In this document: in pieces, positions 1 through 8,624 of the stretch
Layout of the letters: each line of letters begins with the position of its first letter
How positions within the stretch are numbered: the first letter of the stretch is position 1
From: Fischerella thermalis PCC 7521
GTDB taxonomy: Bacteria; Cyanobacteriota; Cyanobacteriia; Cyanobacteriales; Nostocaceae
Assembly (NCBI RefSeq): GCF_000317225.1
Contig: NZ_AJLL01000058.1
Span: 1 to 45,391, forward strand
Direction: 5' to 3'
Length of the DNA: 45,391 nucleotides
Made by a program: the position numbers and the translations under genes
The notes under the pieces: generated by a model
What the model was told of the DNA's origin: nothing
The model's database searches: none
What the model saw: only the letters and a program-made list of their open reading frames with translations

Positions 1-56
1 CGTGCCTTGGTGGTGAAAAATCACAACCACTAAGACTCCAAGACACAAAGAATTTT

Positions 57-3050
57 TTAATTATTTTTTGTGCGACACAAATCTGCGATCGCTAACAATA
101 ATTGATCTATATCGACTGGTTTGGCAATGTGGGCTTGGAAACCTGCTGCTAATAGTCGGGAGCGATCGCTATCTGCAGCGTAGGCAGTCAATGCGATCGC
201 TGGGATGTTTCCACGCTGTTCTGGAGGCAGGGTTCTGATTTGCTCTATCAAACTGTAGCCGTCTACCTCAGGCATGCCGATATCACTGATTAATAAGTCA
301 TGCTGCAATTGTGCTAAGGCTGTGAGAGCTTGGTTTGCTGAACTAGCAACAGTTACTGTTGCTCCATATTCTTTTAAACAATAATCAAGAAAATTGCGTG
401 TGTCTGGGTTATCGTCTACTACTAGTATCCGCAGTCCTGCGAGGTAGGAGGAGGTAAGTTTGTTTGATTGTTGTTCTGTGTCTTTTTCTCTACCTTCTCC
501 TTGTTGTTCTATGAGGGGCAATTTTACGGTAAATGTGGCTCCTTGTCCTTCTCCTGGGCTATCGGCGGTGACGACACCGCTGTGCAATTCGACTAGATGG
601 CGGACTATTGCTAATCCTAGTCCTAATCCCCCAAATTTTCTAGTGGTACTGCTATCTGCTTGGCGAAAGTATTCAAAGACGTGGGGTAGAAATTCGGAAG
701 AAATACCCATACCTGTGTCTGTGACTGTGATTTGGGCGTAGCGGTTTTTGTGATGGGGTGGTGGGGTGGTGGGGTGGTGGGGTGATATTGTTCCCCCCAT
801 CTCCCCATCGTTGACTACTTCTAAGCGCACTTCTACCCTACCGCCACTGGGTGTAAATTTAACTGCATTGGAAAGTAAGTTGCCAATGACTTGCTGCAAG
901 CGATTTGAGTCGCCCTGAACGAGAATGGAAGATGTGGAGAAACTTTTGCTTACATTCCCCTTTGTCTCCCTTGTCCCTGTGTCCTCTGCATCTGGAGGTA
1001 TGTACTCAAGTTGAATTTTTTTGGTTTGTGCGGCTAGTTGCACGGTTTCTAATGCGGCATCAATTACTGTTGTTAGGTTGACGATGGCTAAATTGAGGCT
1101 GAGTTTACCTCGGAGTATGCGGGAAACATCTAGTAGGTCATCAATTAGTTGAATCTGTAGTTTAGCATTGCGTTCGATGGTGTCTAAGGCACGATCTGTG
1201 GCTGTTGGATCTAGCTTGCGATTTCTGAGTAATTTTGTCCAACCAAGAATGGGGTTGAGGGGCGATCGCAATTCGTGAGAAAGAATGGCTAGAAACTGAT
1301 CTTTGACGCGGTTAGCAGCTTCTGCTTCTGCACGGGCTGCTTGTTCCAACTCTAACAGGTGAGCGCGTTGTTGTTCTATTTGTTTTTGGTCGTGAATATC
1401 AGTACAAGTGCCAAACCATTTGATAATGTTTCCTTGATTGTCTGTGAGGGGATAAGCTCTCACTAAATGCCAACGATATGTGCCATCACTGGCTCTTTTG
1501 AAACGCTGTTCGTTATCATAGGGAGTTCCAGTTTGCAAAGATTGTTTCCAGCGTTGTATGGTAGTTGGTAAGTCGTCTGGATGCAGTACTTTGTGCCAAC
1601 CAGTTCCCACAGTTTCTTCGAGAGTAAGCCCCGAATATTCACACCAACGCTGATTTGTATAATCAGTCAAACCTTGGGCGTTGGTTGTCCAAACCATTTC
1701 GGGAATACCTTCACTCAGCATTCTGTAGCGTTCTTCGCTTTGACGTAGGGCTTCCTCTGTGTGTTTGCGCTCAGTAATATCTTGGGCAGTACCCATCATC
1801 CGCACTGCTTTGCCTGTGCGATCATACAAGCATCGACCTTTGGCTGCGATCCAACGTAAACTACCGTTAGGCCAAATGACGCGGTACTCAACATCATAAT
1901 CAACCTTGCCTTCCAAAGTTTGCATCACTGCTTCATGGGTAAAGTGGCGATCATCTGGATGCAGAGAATTAAGAAATACCTCGTAGCTTATTTGTGTATT
2001 AGATGCAAGTCCAAACAGTTGCTTGCATTTGGCAGTCCATACTAATTCGTCGGTGGTCAGATCCCAAAACCACATTCCTAACTCTGCTGCTGCGGTGGCT
2101 AGGCGAATGCGTTCTTCACTTTCGCGTAAGTCTGCTTCTGTTTGTTTGCGATCGCTGATATCAGTGGTGATGCCAACTATCCTGATAATCTGATGACTAT
2201 GATCTCGAACTGCTAATCCCCGGTCTTCTACCCACAGATAGTAACCATCTTGATGACGGACTCGATACTGGGTGCAAAAACGGTCTCCCTGGGCTAGACT
2301 TTCTGTAAGTTCCTGTTCGGCTTGTGGCAGATCATCAGGATGAATAAGTGATCGCCACCATGCTGAGGTTGGTTCAACTTCGTCTAGCGTGTAACCCAAA
2401 AGTTCAGTTAAACCTTGAGTTCTGTTTACAAAATCACTTTTCTTATCCCAATCGTAAATTAGGCAATTTGCAGCCGCAGCAGCTAGTTCAAATCGTTCAT
2501 TACTTTGCCGTAAGGCAGTTTCTGTACGCCGTCGCTCTGTAATATTTGGATTTTCTTTTAAGGCAGTTGCTAAAGCAACTTCATGCATTTCTAAAACTGA
2601 TTCTAGATTTGATGTGACTGTAATCTCAGTAAAAGTTGTGACAATACTATAAGGTTTAGTTTTTCCTGGTAAGAACAAAGGTTGTGAGTTCACAAGTAGC
2701 CAGACAAGCTCACCATGGGGCTGATACAATCCCATCACAACATTCAAACAGGATTTACCTGTGGTAAGGGCAACCATAAATGGATGATTTTCCTGAGAAA
2801 AAGGAGAACTATCTACATTAATGGCTTGCCACGGTGCATCCAGCCAATTACGCCCAATGAGCTGCTCTGCCGTTAGTCCTAAAATCCGCTCCGATTCAGG
2901 GTTACAGGCTTGAATGCGACCATCGGCAAGCTGAAGCACCATTGCTCGCTCTTGGTCTTTGCTCATCGAATGCGTGAATTGTTCCGGGACTTGCTGCCAA
3001 GACAGCTTGCCATCAGCCAATGATTGTAGAGATTGCTCAAAATCTGGCAT
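57..3050 (-). CDS. Multi-PAS hybrid sensor histidine kinase with C-terminal receiver
   Basis: A predicted signalling kinase of 997 aa with no obvious membrane segment, so probably cytoplasmic. From the N-terminus I see four PAS/PAC units (about residues 35-143, 177-302, 303-432 and 433-560; the last three begin with the usual LRxSxER linker), a short coiled linker, a HisKA domain with the phospho-acceptor H-box (LSHELRSPLNP, about 597), a HATPase_c domain (N-box NLLSNAVKFT, G-boxes DTGMGI and GGLGLGLAIV) and a receiver domain (VVDDN, phospho-Asp in LISDIGMP, conserved Lys in KPVD). It probably autophosphorylates on His and passes phosphate to its own receiver. The input signal cannot be told from sequence. 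Two low-complexity, repeat-derived segments interrupt the HATPase region (see findings). No partner regulator gene lies next to it in the window. Confidence 0.93.
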   Translation of the reverse strand: MPDFEQSLQSLADGKLSWQQVPEQFTHSMSKDQERAMVLQLADGRIQACNPESERILGLTAEQLIGRNWLDAPWQAINVDSSPFSQENHPFMVALTTGKSCLNVVMGLYQPHGELVWLLVNSQPLFLPGKTKPYSIVTTFTEITVTSNLESVLEMHEVALATALKENPNITERRRTETALRQSNERFELAAAAANCLIYDWDKKSDFVNRTQGLTELLGYTLDEVEPTSAWWRSLIHPDDLPQAEQELTESLAQGDRFCTQYRVRHQDGYYLWVEDRGLAVRDHSHQIIRIVGITTDISDRKQTEADLRESEERIRLATAAAELGMWFWDLTTDELVWTAKCKQLFGLASNTQISYEVFLNSLHPDDRHFTHEAVMQTLEGKVDYDVEYRVIWPNGSLRWIAAKGRCLYDRTGKAVRMMGTAQDITERKHTEEALRQSEERYRMLSEGIPEMVWTTNAQGLTDYTNQRWCEYSGLTLEETVGTGWHKVLHPDDLPTTIQRWKQSLQTGTPYDNEQRFKRASDGTYRWHLVRAYPLTDNQGNIIKWFGTCTDIHDQKQIEQQRAHLLELEQAARAEAEAANRVKDQFLAILSHELRSPLNPILGWTKLLRNRKLDPTATDRALDTIERNAKLQIQLIDDLLDVSRILRGKLSLNLAIVNLTTVIDAALETVQLAAQTKKIQLEYIPPDAEDTGTRETKGNVSKSFSTSSILVQGDSNRLQQVIGNLLSNAVKFTPSGGRVEVRLEVVNDGEMGGTISPHHPTTPPPHHKNRYAQITVTDTGMGISSEFLPHVFEYFRQADSSTTRKFGGLGLGLAIVRHLVELHSGVVTADSPGEGQGATFTVKLPLIEQQGEGREKDTEQQSNKLTSSYLAGLRILVVDDNPDTRNFLDYCLKEYGATVTVASSANQALTALAQLQHDLLISDIGMPEVDGYSLIEQIRTLPPEQRGNIPAIALTAYAADSDRSRLLAAGFQAHIAKPVDIDQLLLAIADLCRTKNN
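755..784. repeat. 8-bp tandem repeat inside the kinase gene
   Basis: The 8-bp unit GGGGTGGT is repeated about 3.75 times. It lies in the HATPase domain of the histidine kinase and encodes a His/Pro/Thr-rich stretch on the minus strand. Because 8 is not a multiple of 3, gain or loss of one unit would shift the frame. Confidence 0.9.
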
Positions 3051-3467
3051 TTTTTATCCAATTGGAAAAATATACAAAATTTTAACTAAATTTATCTCTG
3101 AATGAGTTAGATTTTATGACAAAATCTTCTATCCTTAGAAGAATGATAGGTATTCTTTACTATTTATCTATTTTCAAAATTAGATTAGCAATTACTGGTT
3201 GGTAGGGACTGGTTTTGGTAAATATTTCATTATCCCAGCCTCTAACTATCATAAGCTAAATCAGTCTGTACATTAGTCATTTGTTTATACTTGTTGAGAA
3301 AAATCTAGCAATAAAGAGCAACAAGTCATTATCTATTGGCTACAAACTACGATATTTATACCAATGTACATAAACTGAGATTACTCCTGGCGAAGGAGCA
3401 AATCAAGATTTTGATTGACTACAGTGGTCATAGTAAGGAATCAATAAAAAACACAAAAATTTTTACT
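3051..3467. other. Intergenic region, no gene seen
   Basis: AT-rich spacer between the divergent histidine kinase and the small frameshifted gene. An open frame reaches upstream of 3468 from a TTG at 3336, but that extension looks non-coding and has no ribosome binding site. The spacer presumably holds both promoters; I could not assign boxes with confidence. Confidence 0.5.
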
Positions 3468-3796
3468 ATGAAAGACCAAAAAGAAAATCAAATCAATCAA
3501 CCGGTAAGTGAAGATTGGCATTCCCAGGAAGAGCCAAACGTCAAGGAAATAAGTTTAACAGCAAATCCAGGCGATCGCATTGCTGATGAACCTCAAACAA
3601 TCGAAGAAAAAAGTCAACAAGTCGCTGTTGATTCTCCTGACATCACAGGAGACCACATCAAAGTTCCTACCTACTTTATAGTGGAAGAGCCTGATGGTGA
3701 AAAAAAGCACTCCACCATGTTAAAGATGCAGAAGAAATTTCTGATGTCATTCGACAAGCAAGAGTAGATGAAGAAGGTAATAGAATCTGGTGGTAG
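3468..3796 (+). CDS. Small conserved-looking protein split by a -1 frameshift
   Basis: From ATG 3468 the zero frame runs to a stop ending at 3767 (99 aa). Its last residues after VEEPDGEKK look unnatural. A one-base backward shift in the A7 run at 3700-3706 gives instead a well-formed acidic tail (ALHHVKDAEEIS, then IRQARVDEEGNRIWW) ending at TAG 3794-3796, for a 109-aa product. The zero-frame codons at the site are GAA AAA AAG, so 3701-3707 is an in-phase A AAA AAG heptamer, the classic dnaX-type slippery sequence. Alternatives are a homopolymer sequencing error or a genuine inactivating indel. The body is hydrophilic and Glu/Gln-rich with no domain I recognise. A terminator-like hairpin follows the extended stop, which fits the longer product. 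Confidence 0.6.
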
Positions 3797-3822
3797 TTTA
3801 GCAATATTAAACCAAGGTTTCT

Positions 3823-3880
3823 AAGGGGAAAGGTTAATGAGTAAGGCTTTTAGCTCTTCAATTTCCCCTTTATTTTATTG
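3823..3880 (+). terminator. Putative terminator hairpin
   Basis: AAGGGGAAA (3823-3831) pairs with TTTCCCCTT (3862-3870) across a 30-nt loop, followed by TATTTTATTG. It lies 27 bp after the extended stop of the small gene at 3468-3796. The long loop makes this a moderate call. Confidence 0.45.
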
Positions 3881-4136
3881 CAATAAAATTCTGTTTATTT
3901 AAACATTAAATATTTAAGTTATTAAGGCTAATGTTTGTAGATAAAAACTTTAGCAATAGAGTAAATTACTTTGATTTGTAAGAAAGCCTTTTGTGCGAAT
4001 AGCCCCTCTCGTCTGATAGGACGGGGTGAGGTTTCATTCTAAAGCTGGGGTTGGCCGAAAAAACTCACCTGAAGTATAAATGTGTCTACGGTAAGGTTGA
4101 GTATTCAATATAAGTAACAAATATTGCCACACCAAT
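3881..4136. other. Intergenic region upstream of the pentapeptide gene
   Basis: AT-rich spacer, about 340 bp counted from 3797. It contains a GC-rich hairpin around 4004-4032 (CCTCTCGTC against GACGGGGTGAGG with G-T pairs), probably a dispersed repeat element. No other gene seen. Confidence 0.4.
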
Positions 4137-4907
4137 ATGAAAAGCCAAATCCTAGCTATAGCAACATTTACAGCTTCAATCAGCTTTCATCCAACTGTCT
4201 TAGCTGCAAATTCAGAACACATCAGACAGTTATTAGCCACTAAGCAGTGTCAAAACTGTGACCTTAGCGGTGCGGGGTTAGTGATGGCTGATTTGAGTAA
4301 GGCAAATCTTCAAGGAGCTAATCTTAGTGGTGCTAATCTCAGTCGTGCTAACTTAAGTGGTGCGAATTTAGCTGGTGCAGACTTGAGCGGTGCTAGTTTA
4401 TTTGGTGTAAATCTAAGTGGTACTAAGCTGACAGGGGCAATTCTCATGGGTGCAGACTTGAGAAGTACTTATCTAATCAATGCAGATTTGACTGGTGTGA
4501 ATCTCAACGGCGCTAACTTGCAGGGCGCTTATGGTATCCCGTTACAAATTGCTAAACCAGAGGAATTTTATGCTTGGGGTGTTGCAGAAGTGCAAAAAGG
4601 TAATCAACAACGGGCGTTAGAATATTTTAATCAAGCGATCGCACTCAAATCAGATTATGCTGGTGCTTACTTGGCTCGTGCAGTGGCTCGTTATCAGCTC
4701 TTTGATAAACAAGGTGCTTTTCAAGACGCCCAAGCCGCAGAAAAACTGTTTACTAATCAAAACGATGGTGATGGAATACGAACAGCACAAGCTTTTATCA
4801 AACAACTACAAACGCCCCAAACAGCGCGGTTAGATCCTGGTAAACCCAGTTTTATGGACTTTTTTGGAAGTGTGACTTCATTGTTGCTTCAGTTTCTGCC
4901 TTTTTAA
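4137..4907 (+). CDS. Secreted pentapeptide-repeat protein with a TPR segment
   Basis: 256 aa. Residues 1-23 look like a Sec signal peptide (positive start, hydrophobic core, likely cleavage after VLA). A Cys-containing linker (TKQCQNCDLSG) leads into about 18 tandem A(D/N)LxG-type pentapeptides (about 38-135), expected to fold as a right-handed quadrilateral beta-helix. The part after about residue 145 resembles two TPR helical pairs (EVQKGNQQRALEYFNQAIAL, then YAGAYLARAVARY), and the C-terminus is hydrophobic. Such proteins are common in cyanobacteria, mostly of unknown function; a role in periplasmic or lumenal protein contacts is inference. It stands alone upstream of tenA, separated by a palindromic repeat. 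Confidence 0.85.
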   Translation: MKSQILAIATFTASISFHPTVLAANSEHIRQLLATKQCQNCDLSGAGLVMADLSKANLQGANLSGANLSRANLSGANLAGADLSGASLFGVNLSGTKLTGAILMGADLRSTYLINADLTGVNLNGANLQGAYGIPLQIAKPEEFYAWGVAEVQKGNQQRALEYFNQAIALKSDYAGAYLARAVARYQLFDKQGAFQDAQAAEKLFTNQNDGDGIRTAQAFIKQLQTPQTARLDPGKPSFMDFFGSVTSLLLQFLPF

Positions 4908-4973
4908 GTAGAAGCGGAGGTGGGGAGGACAAGGGAGACAAGGAAGAAAAAGCAACAACTAACCACTAACTAA

Positions 4974-5004
4974 TGTACAGACGTGCCATGGCACGTCTGG
5001 TACA
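4974..5004. repeat. CCATGG-centred palindromic repeat, copy 1
   Basis: Near-perfect inverted repeat with arms TGTACAGACGTGCCA and TGGCACGTCTGGTACA meeting at CCATGG; one extra base in the right arm. It is the same family as the copies at 15451, 28112 and 45002. It creates a spurious in-frame ATG upstream of the TenA gene. Confidence 0.85.
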
Positions 5005-5047
5005 AAAACCAACAATCAACAACCAACCAGCAACCAACAACCAACAA

Positions 5048-5674
5048 ATGACCATTTCTAACCAATTGTGGGAAGCAAATCAAGACATAGCACAAGCTTG
5101 TTTACTACATCCTTTTGTCCAAGGGATTGCTTATGGTACGCTGCCATCAGCGAAATTTGCTTACTATGTGGGGCAAGATGCTTTTTTCTTAGAAGCTTTT
5201 GCCCGTGCTTACAGTGTCGCCGCAGCGAAAGCGCCTGATTGGGAAGCATTTATGACATTTCATGATTTAGCTGCTGGTGTATTGCAAGAACTACGGCTGC
5301 ATGAAGGCTATGCTACTAAGTGGGGAGTTGATTTACGTTCTGTACAACCAGGCGCAACAACACGTCACTATACAGACTTTTTGCTAGCTACTGCTTGGGG
5401 TGGAGATGTGGGTTTAATTACGACTGCTATGTCTCCCTGTATGCGTCTATATGCTTTTTTGGGAGAAAAATTGGCTGAAGATGGCATTGGCGAGCATCAA
5501 TACACAGACTGGATTCGTACTTACAGTAGCTCAGATTTTCTGTCATTAGTGCAACAGTTAGAAAGTCTAGTGGATCGTTTTGCAACTGCTTCTACTCCAG
5601 TCCACTCGACTTATCGCTATGCCATGTTGTATGAGCAAGAGTTTTTTCAAGCGGCATGGCAATTTGGGGAGTAA
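5048..5674 (+). CDS. tenA: TenA/thiaminase II-family protein
   Basis: 208 aa from ATG 5048. The frame is open upstream to 4973, but that part translates the palindromic repeat and a CAACAAC-type tandem repeat, so I chose the inner ATG, which gives the usual family length. The all-helical TenA fold is suggested by HPFVQGIAYGTLP, the FFLEAFARAY helix, HDLAAGVLQELRLHEGY, the Cys in SPCMRLYAFLG (position of the family nucleophile) and the C-terminal YEQEFFQAAW with the expected catalytic Glu. TenA enzymes hydrolyse aminopyrimidine breakdown products of thiamin for salvage. No thi gene or TPP riboswitch is visible nearby, so the exact substrate is open. Confidence 0.85.
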   Translation: MTISNQLWEANQDIAQACLLHPFVQGIAYGTLPSAKFAYYVGQDAFFLEAFARAYSVAAAKAPDWEAFMTFHDLAAGVLQELRLHEGYATKWGVDLRSVQPGATTRHYTDFLLATAWGGDVGLITTAMSPCMRLYAFLGEKLAEDGIGEHQYTDWIRTYSSSDFLSLVQQLESLVDRFATASTPVHSTYRYAMLYEQEFFQAAWQFGE

Positions 5675-5680
5675 AATTAG

Positions 5681-6883
5681 CTATAGGAATTCAGCAATTC
5701 TACTTACAGCAGTTTCTAGTATGGGTGGTTCATGTACCAAGGCAAAGCGGACATAGCCTTCTCCAAATTTGCCGAAACCTGCACCGGGAGAGATAGCCAC
5801 TCCCGTGTTTTCAACTAGTTGGGTACAAAATTCCATAGAATTTTGACTCCACGGTTCTGGTAACTTTGCCCAAACATACATTGTGGCTTTGGGTATAGGA
5901 ACATGCCAATCAATGCGATGTAAAGCATTAACGAAAGCATCCCGACGCTGACGAAATTTCTCAACTGAAGTTTTAACTATATCTTGTGGTCCCACTAAAG
6001 CAGCGATCGCACCGTTCAGAATACCACGATATTGGTTAAAATCAACTGCTGCTTTCACTTGACGCAAAGCATTAATCAATTTAGGATTCCCAATTGCGTA
6101 GCCAATCCGAAAGCCACCCATGTTATAAGACTTGGAAAGAGTAAAAAATTCGATTGAGACGGTTTTTTCTGGATCTGCTTGGAGAATCGAAGGGACAAGA
6201 GATTTGCGATTGGGGATTTCTCTGGAATTTCCTATTTCTTTTTCCTCAAAAACTAAATCAACGTAGGGGAAATCGTGAACAAGAATGAGGTTGTGTTGCT
6301 GACAAAAGGCGACAGCTTCTTTAAAGAAAGAGAATGGGGCGATCGCGCTGGTAGGATTGTGTGGATAGCTTAACACCATCATCCGTGCTTGTGCTAAGAC
6401 AGGGGCGGGAATGTCAGCAAAAACTGGTAAAAAATCATTTTCTGCTCGTAGTGGCATTGGGTAAATTTGACCACTAGCTAAGTAAACTCCGCCAGCATGA
6501 GAAGGATAACCCGGATCGAGTAAAAGAGCAAAATCCCCTGGGTTAAGGACTGCCAAAGGTAAATGGGCAGTGCCTTCTTGAGAACCGATCAGTGGTAGTA
6601 CTTCTGTTTCTGGATCTACAGCAATGCCAAATTTTTGCTCGTACCATTGGGCAGCAGCTTGACGGAAAGCTTGCGTGCCATGAAATAACAAGTAACCGTG
6701 GGTACTGTGATCATACAGAGACTGGGCGATCGCATCCACTACGTGTGATGGGGCTGGCAGATCCGCAGATCCTAAAGATAAATCGATTAATCGCCGTCCA
6801 GCAGCCAAAGCTTTAGCTTTGGCTTTATCCATCTCGGCGAATACGTTGGATTGTAGGGGTTGTAACCGTTTGGCAAATTCCAT
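5681..6883 (-). CDS. PLP-dependent class I/II aminotransferase
   Basis: 400 aa from ATG at 6883; a TTG three codons upstream is a weaker alternative. It has fold-type I aminotransferase features: SLGSADLPAP near the N-terminus, LIGSQEGTAHLPLA, DPGYPSH, SYPHNPTSA, and SKSYNMGGFRIGYA containing the PLP-binding Lys, then a C-terminal Arg region (GEGYVRFALV). It resembles the aspartate/LL-diaminopimelate aminotransferase group, suggesting amino acid or lysine/peptidoglycan precursor metabolism, but the substrate cannot be fixed. About 14 residues after VFEEK (encoded about 6202-6243) look like a repeat-derived insertion. It lies 96 bp downstream of the thioredoxin gene on the same strand, with tandem repeats between. 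Confidence 0.85.
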   Translation of the reverse strand: MEFAKRLQPLQSNVFAEMDKAKAKALAAGRRLIDLSLGSADLPAPSHVVDAIAQSLYDHSTHGYLLFHGTQAFRQAAAQWYEQKFGIAVDPETEVLPLIGSQEGTAHLPLAVLNPGDFALLLDPGYPSHAGGVYLASGQIYPMPLRAENDFLPVFADIPAPVLAQARMMVLSYPHNPTSAIAPFSFFKEAVAFCQQHNLILVHDFPYVDLVFEEKEIGNSREIPNRKSLVPSILQADPEKTVSIEFFTLSKSYNMGGFRIGYAIGNPKLINALRQVKAAVDFNQYRGILNGAIAALVGPQDIVKTSVEKFRQRRDAFVNALHRIDWHVPIPKATMYVWAKLPEPWSQNSMEFCTQLVENTGVAISPGAGFGKFGEGYVRFALVHEPPILETAVSRIAEFL

Positions 6884-6889
6884 TGTAGT

Positions 6890-6976
6890 CAAGTGTCAAG
6901 TGTCAAGTGTCAATTGTCAAGTGTCAGTGGTCAATGCCTTTTGACGCTGGACTATTGACTATTGACTTTGGACTAT
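6890..6976. repeat. Short tandem repeats between aminotransferase and thioredoxin genes
   Basis: Degenerate 7-bp units of the AAGTGTC type (6893-6930), followed by copies of a TGGACTATTGACT-like unit (6948-6976). This is the STRR style known from heterocystous cyanobacteria. Confidence 0.8.
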
Positions 6977-6979
6977 TGA

Positions 6980-7309
6980 CTAGTTTAAGTGAGTATCTAG
7001 GAAACTAATTAATTTCTCCTTACCCATGACTCCTTCAGCAGATGCCAAGATATTGTTACCTTGAATAAGCCTAATAGCTGGAACCCCTTCTACCTGGTAT
7101 TGCTTAACAGTAAGTGGATTGGGGTCGATTTCCATTTTTACTACTTTTAAGCGATCGCTATAAGTATTAGCAGCAAGATTCACTAGTGGACTCATCAATT
7201 GACAAGGACCACACCAAGAAGCCCAAAAGTAAACTAATACTGGCTCCTCGGCTTGCAAAACTTCGGTTTCAAACTCAGCATCAGTTATGGTTTTGACACC
7301 CTTACTCAT
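6980..7309 (-). CDS. Thioredoxin-family protein
   Basis: 109 aa, a single thioredoxin domain with the redox motif WASWCGPC (about residues 28-35) and the cis-Pro loop EGVPAIRL. Both active-site cysteines are present, so it should act as a cytoplasmic dithiol-disulfide oxidoreductase. A GGAG ribosome binding site lies a few bases before the ATG. The sequence departs from the strongly conserved main TrxA type (for example NLAANTYSDRLKVVKMEID), suggesting a specialised cyanobacterial thioredoxin. Its partner and reductase are not apparent from context; the aminotransferase follows on the same strand. Confidence 0.92.
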   Translation of the reverse strand: MSKGVKTITDAEFETEVLQAEEPVLVYFWASWCGPCQLMSPLVNLAANTYSDRLKVVKMEIDPNPLTVKQYQVEGVPAIRLIQGNNILASAEGVMGKEKLISFLDTHLN

Positions 7310-7500
7310 TCCAGTCTCCTAATGGTGGTATCGTTATCAGCTGACACACAAAATTACTCTATCCCAAAGTAGTCAATCATCCATAGTCAATATTCAATAG
7401 TTCTTCCTGACTATTAATTATTGATATTTATTAACAAACACATGTTGACAAATACACAAAATTTTGGCAACAAATTTTTTTCAATAAAACCTTGACGCAA

Positions 7501-7528
7501 AATCCCACATCCAAAAAGGTGTGGGATT
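7501..7528 (-). terminator. Putative terminator of the Vipp1-like gene
   Basis: AATCCCACA (7501-7509) and TGTGGGATT (7520-7528) form a perfect 9-bp stem with a 10-nt loop, 24 bp past the stop of the minus-strand Vipp1-like gene. On that strand the stem is followed by TTTGCG and later TTTTATTG, a weak U-tract. Confidence 0.6.
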
Positions 7529-7552
7529 AATTTCAAAATTATGATCAAGGTG

Positions 7553-8347
7553 TTACATCTGGTCTATTTGCTTGCGTAGCGCTTCTAACTCAGCATCAAC
7601 CACTTCATTGTTAGATGTGGAAGTATTTGCTTGCTGTGTGTTAGTGGTAGATTCTTGGGGTGGTAGTGCTTGTTGATTTGGAGGATTGGCAGGAGCAAGG
7701 GAAGCTTTCAAAGCAGCCAATTCATCGTCAACGTCGCTGCTAGATTCCAAAGCCGCAAATTGGTGTTCTAAGTCTGAACCAGCCAACTCAGCTGCTGATT
7801 GAGCGCGGGCTTCTTGCATCAAAACTTTTTCTTCCATACGCTCAAACGCTGCCATCGCTGAGGAGGTATTCATACCGCGTACCATACCTTCGAGCTGCTC
7901 TTGAGCTTTAGCAGCAGTGATCCGAGCTTTGAGCATTTCTTTCTTGGTTTTAGCTTCAGAAATTTTGCTTTCTAGCTGGATGAGGTTTCGCTTGAGACTT
8001 TCGACTTGAGCGGTTTGCTGTTCTAAGCTGGCTTTGAGAGCATTTCCTGACTCGGTAAAAGTCTTTTTACGCTCCAAAGCTTGACGTGCCAGATTTTCAT
8101 CACCTTTTTGCAGGGCGAGTTGAGCGTTACGTTGCCATTTGTTTATTTCATTTTGAGCATCGTTGTATTGTTTTTCGGTGCGTTTTTGAGCCGCGATCGC
8201 CTGAGCTACTCCCTGGCGTAGCTGAACTAAGTCTTCCTGCATTTCCAGGATCGCTTGTTCTAGCATTTTTTCGGGATCTTCGGCTTTACTTACTAAATCG
8301 TTGAGGTTGGCGCTGACTACTCGCCTAATGCGATCAAATAATCCCAT
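7553..8347 (-). CDS. vipp1: PspA/IM30 protein, Vipp1-like
   Basis: 264 aa, almost entirely alpha-helical and coiled-coil. It starts with the amphipathic helix MGLFDRIRRVVSANLNDLV typical of PspA/IM30, followed by DPEKMLEQAILEMQEDLV and long charged helices. After a Gln/Thr/Asn-rich linker it ends in VDAELEALRKQIDQM, a separate C-terminal helix that is the hallmark of Vipp1/IM30 compared with plain PspA. Vipp1 forms ESCRT-III-like rings that bind and remodel the inner and thylakoid membranes and is needed for thylakoid upkeep. A paralogue lacking this tail lies 277 bp upstream on the same strand. Confidence 0.88.
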   Translation of the reverse strand: MGLFDRIRRVVSANLNDLVSKAEDPEKMLEQAILEMQEDLVQLRQGVAQAIAAQKRTEKQYNDAQNEINKWQRNAQLALQKGDENLARQALERKKTFTESGNALKASLEQQTAQVESLKRNLIQLESKISEAKTKKEMLKARITAAKAQEQLEGMVRGMNTSSAMAAFERMEEKVLMQEARAQSAAELAGSDLEHQFAALESSSDVDDELAALKASLAPANPPNQQALPPQESTTNTQQANTSTSNNEVVDAELEALRKQIDQM

Positions 8348-8624
8348 AACTTTGTTTTTCCTTTGAGAGATTTACGCGCGACTTTGGGAAGTTAGCTTTT
8401 TTACTCTACTTATTTAAATTTAATCTTTTCGGAATAATTCAGTTCTCCTAATTTAGTATTAGTACATGTATGGGCTTTACGCATCACAGCTCCTCAAAAA
8501 CAGAAGTCAGAAGCTAGAAGGATTAAAATTAATACTTCATACTTCATTCTTCACATTTCACACTTCATCCTTTAGACCCTTATTCTTAAGATATGCTTTT
8601 AACTTGCAAATTGCCCAATCTCGG
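8348..8624. other. Spacer between the two PspA-family genes
   Basis: Contains ACTTCAT-type short tandem repeats (8528-8570) and AT-rich sequence. It probably carries the vipp1 promoter. No gene or clear operator seen. Confidence 0.5.

Noticed and set aside
4973-5047. Upstream extension of the TenA reading frame
   Set aside because: It translates the palindromic repeat and tandem CAACAAC repeats; the inner ATG gives normal family length.
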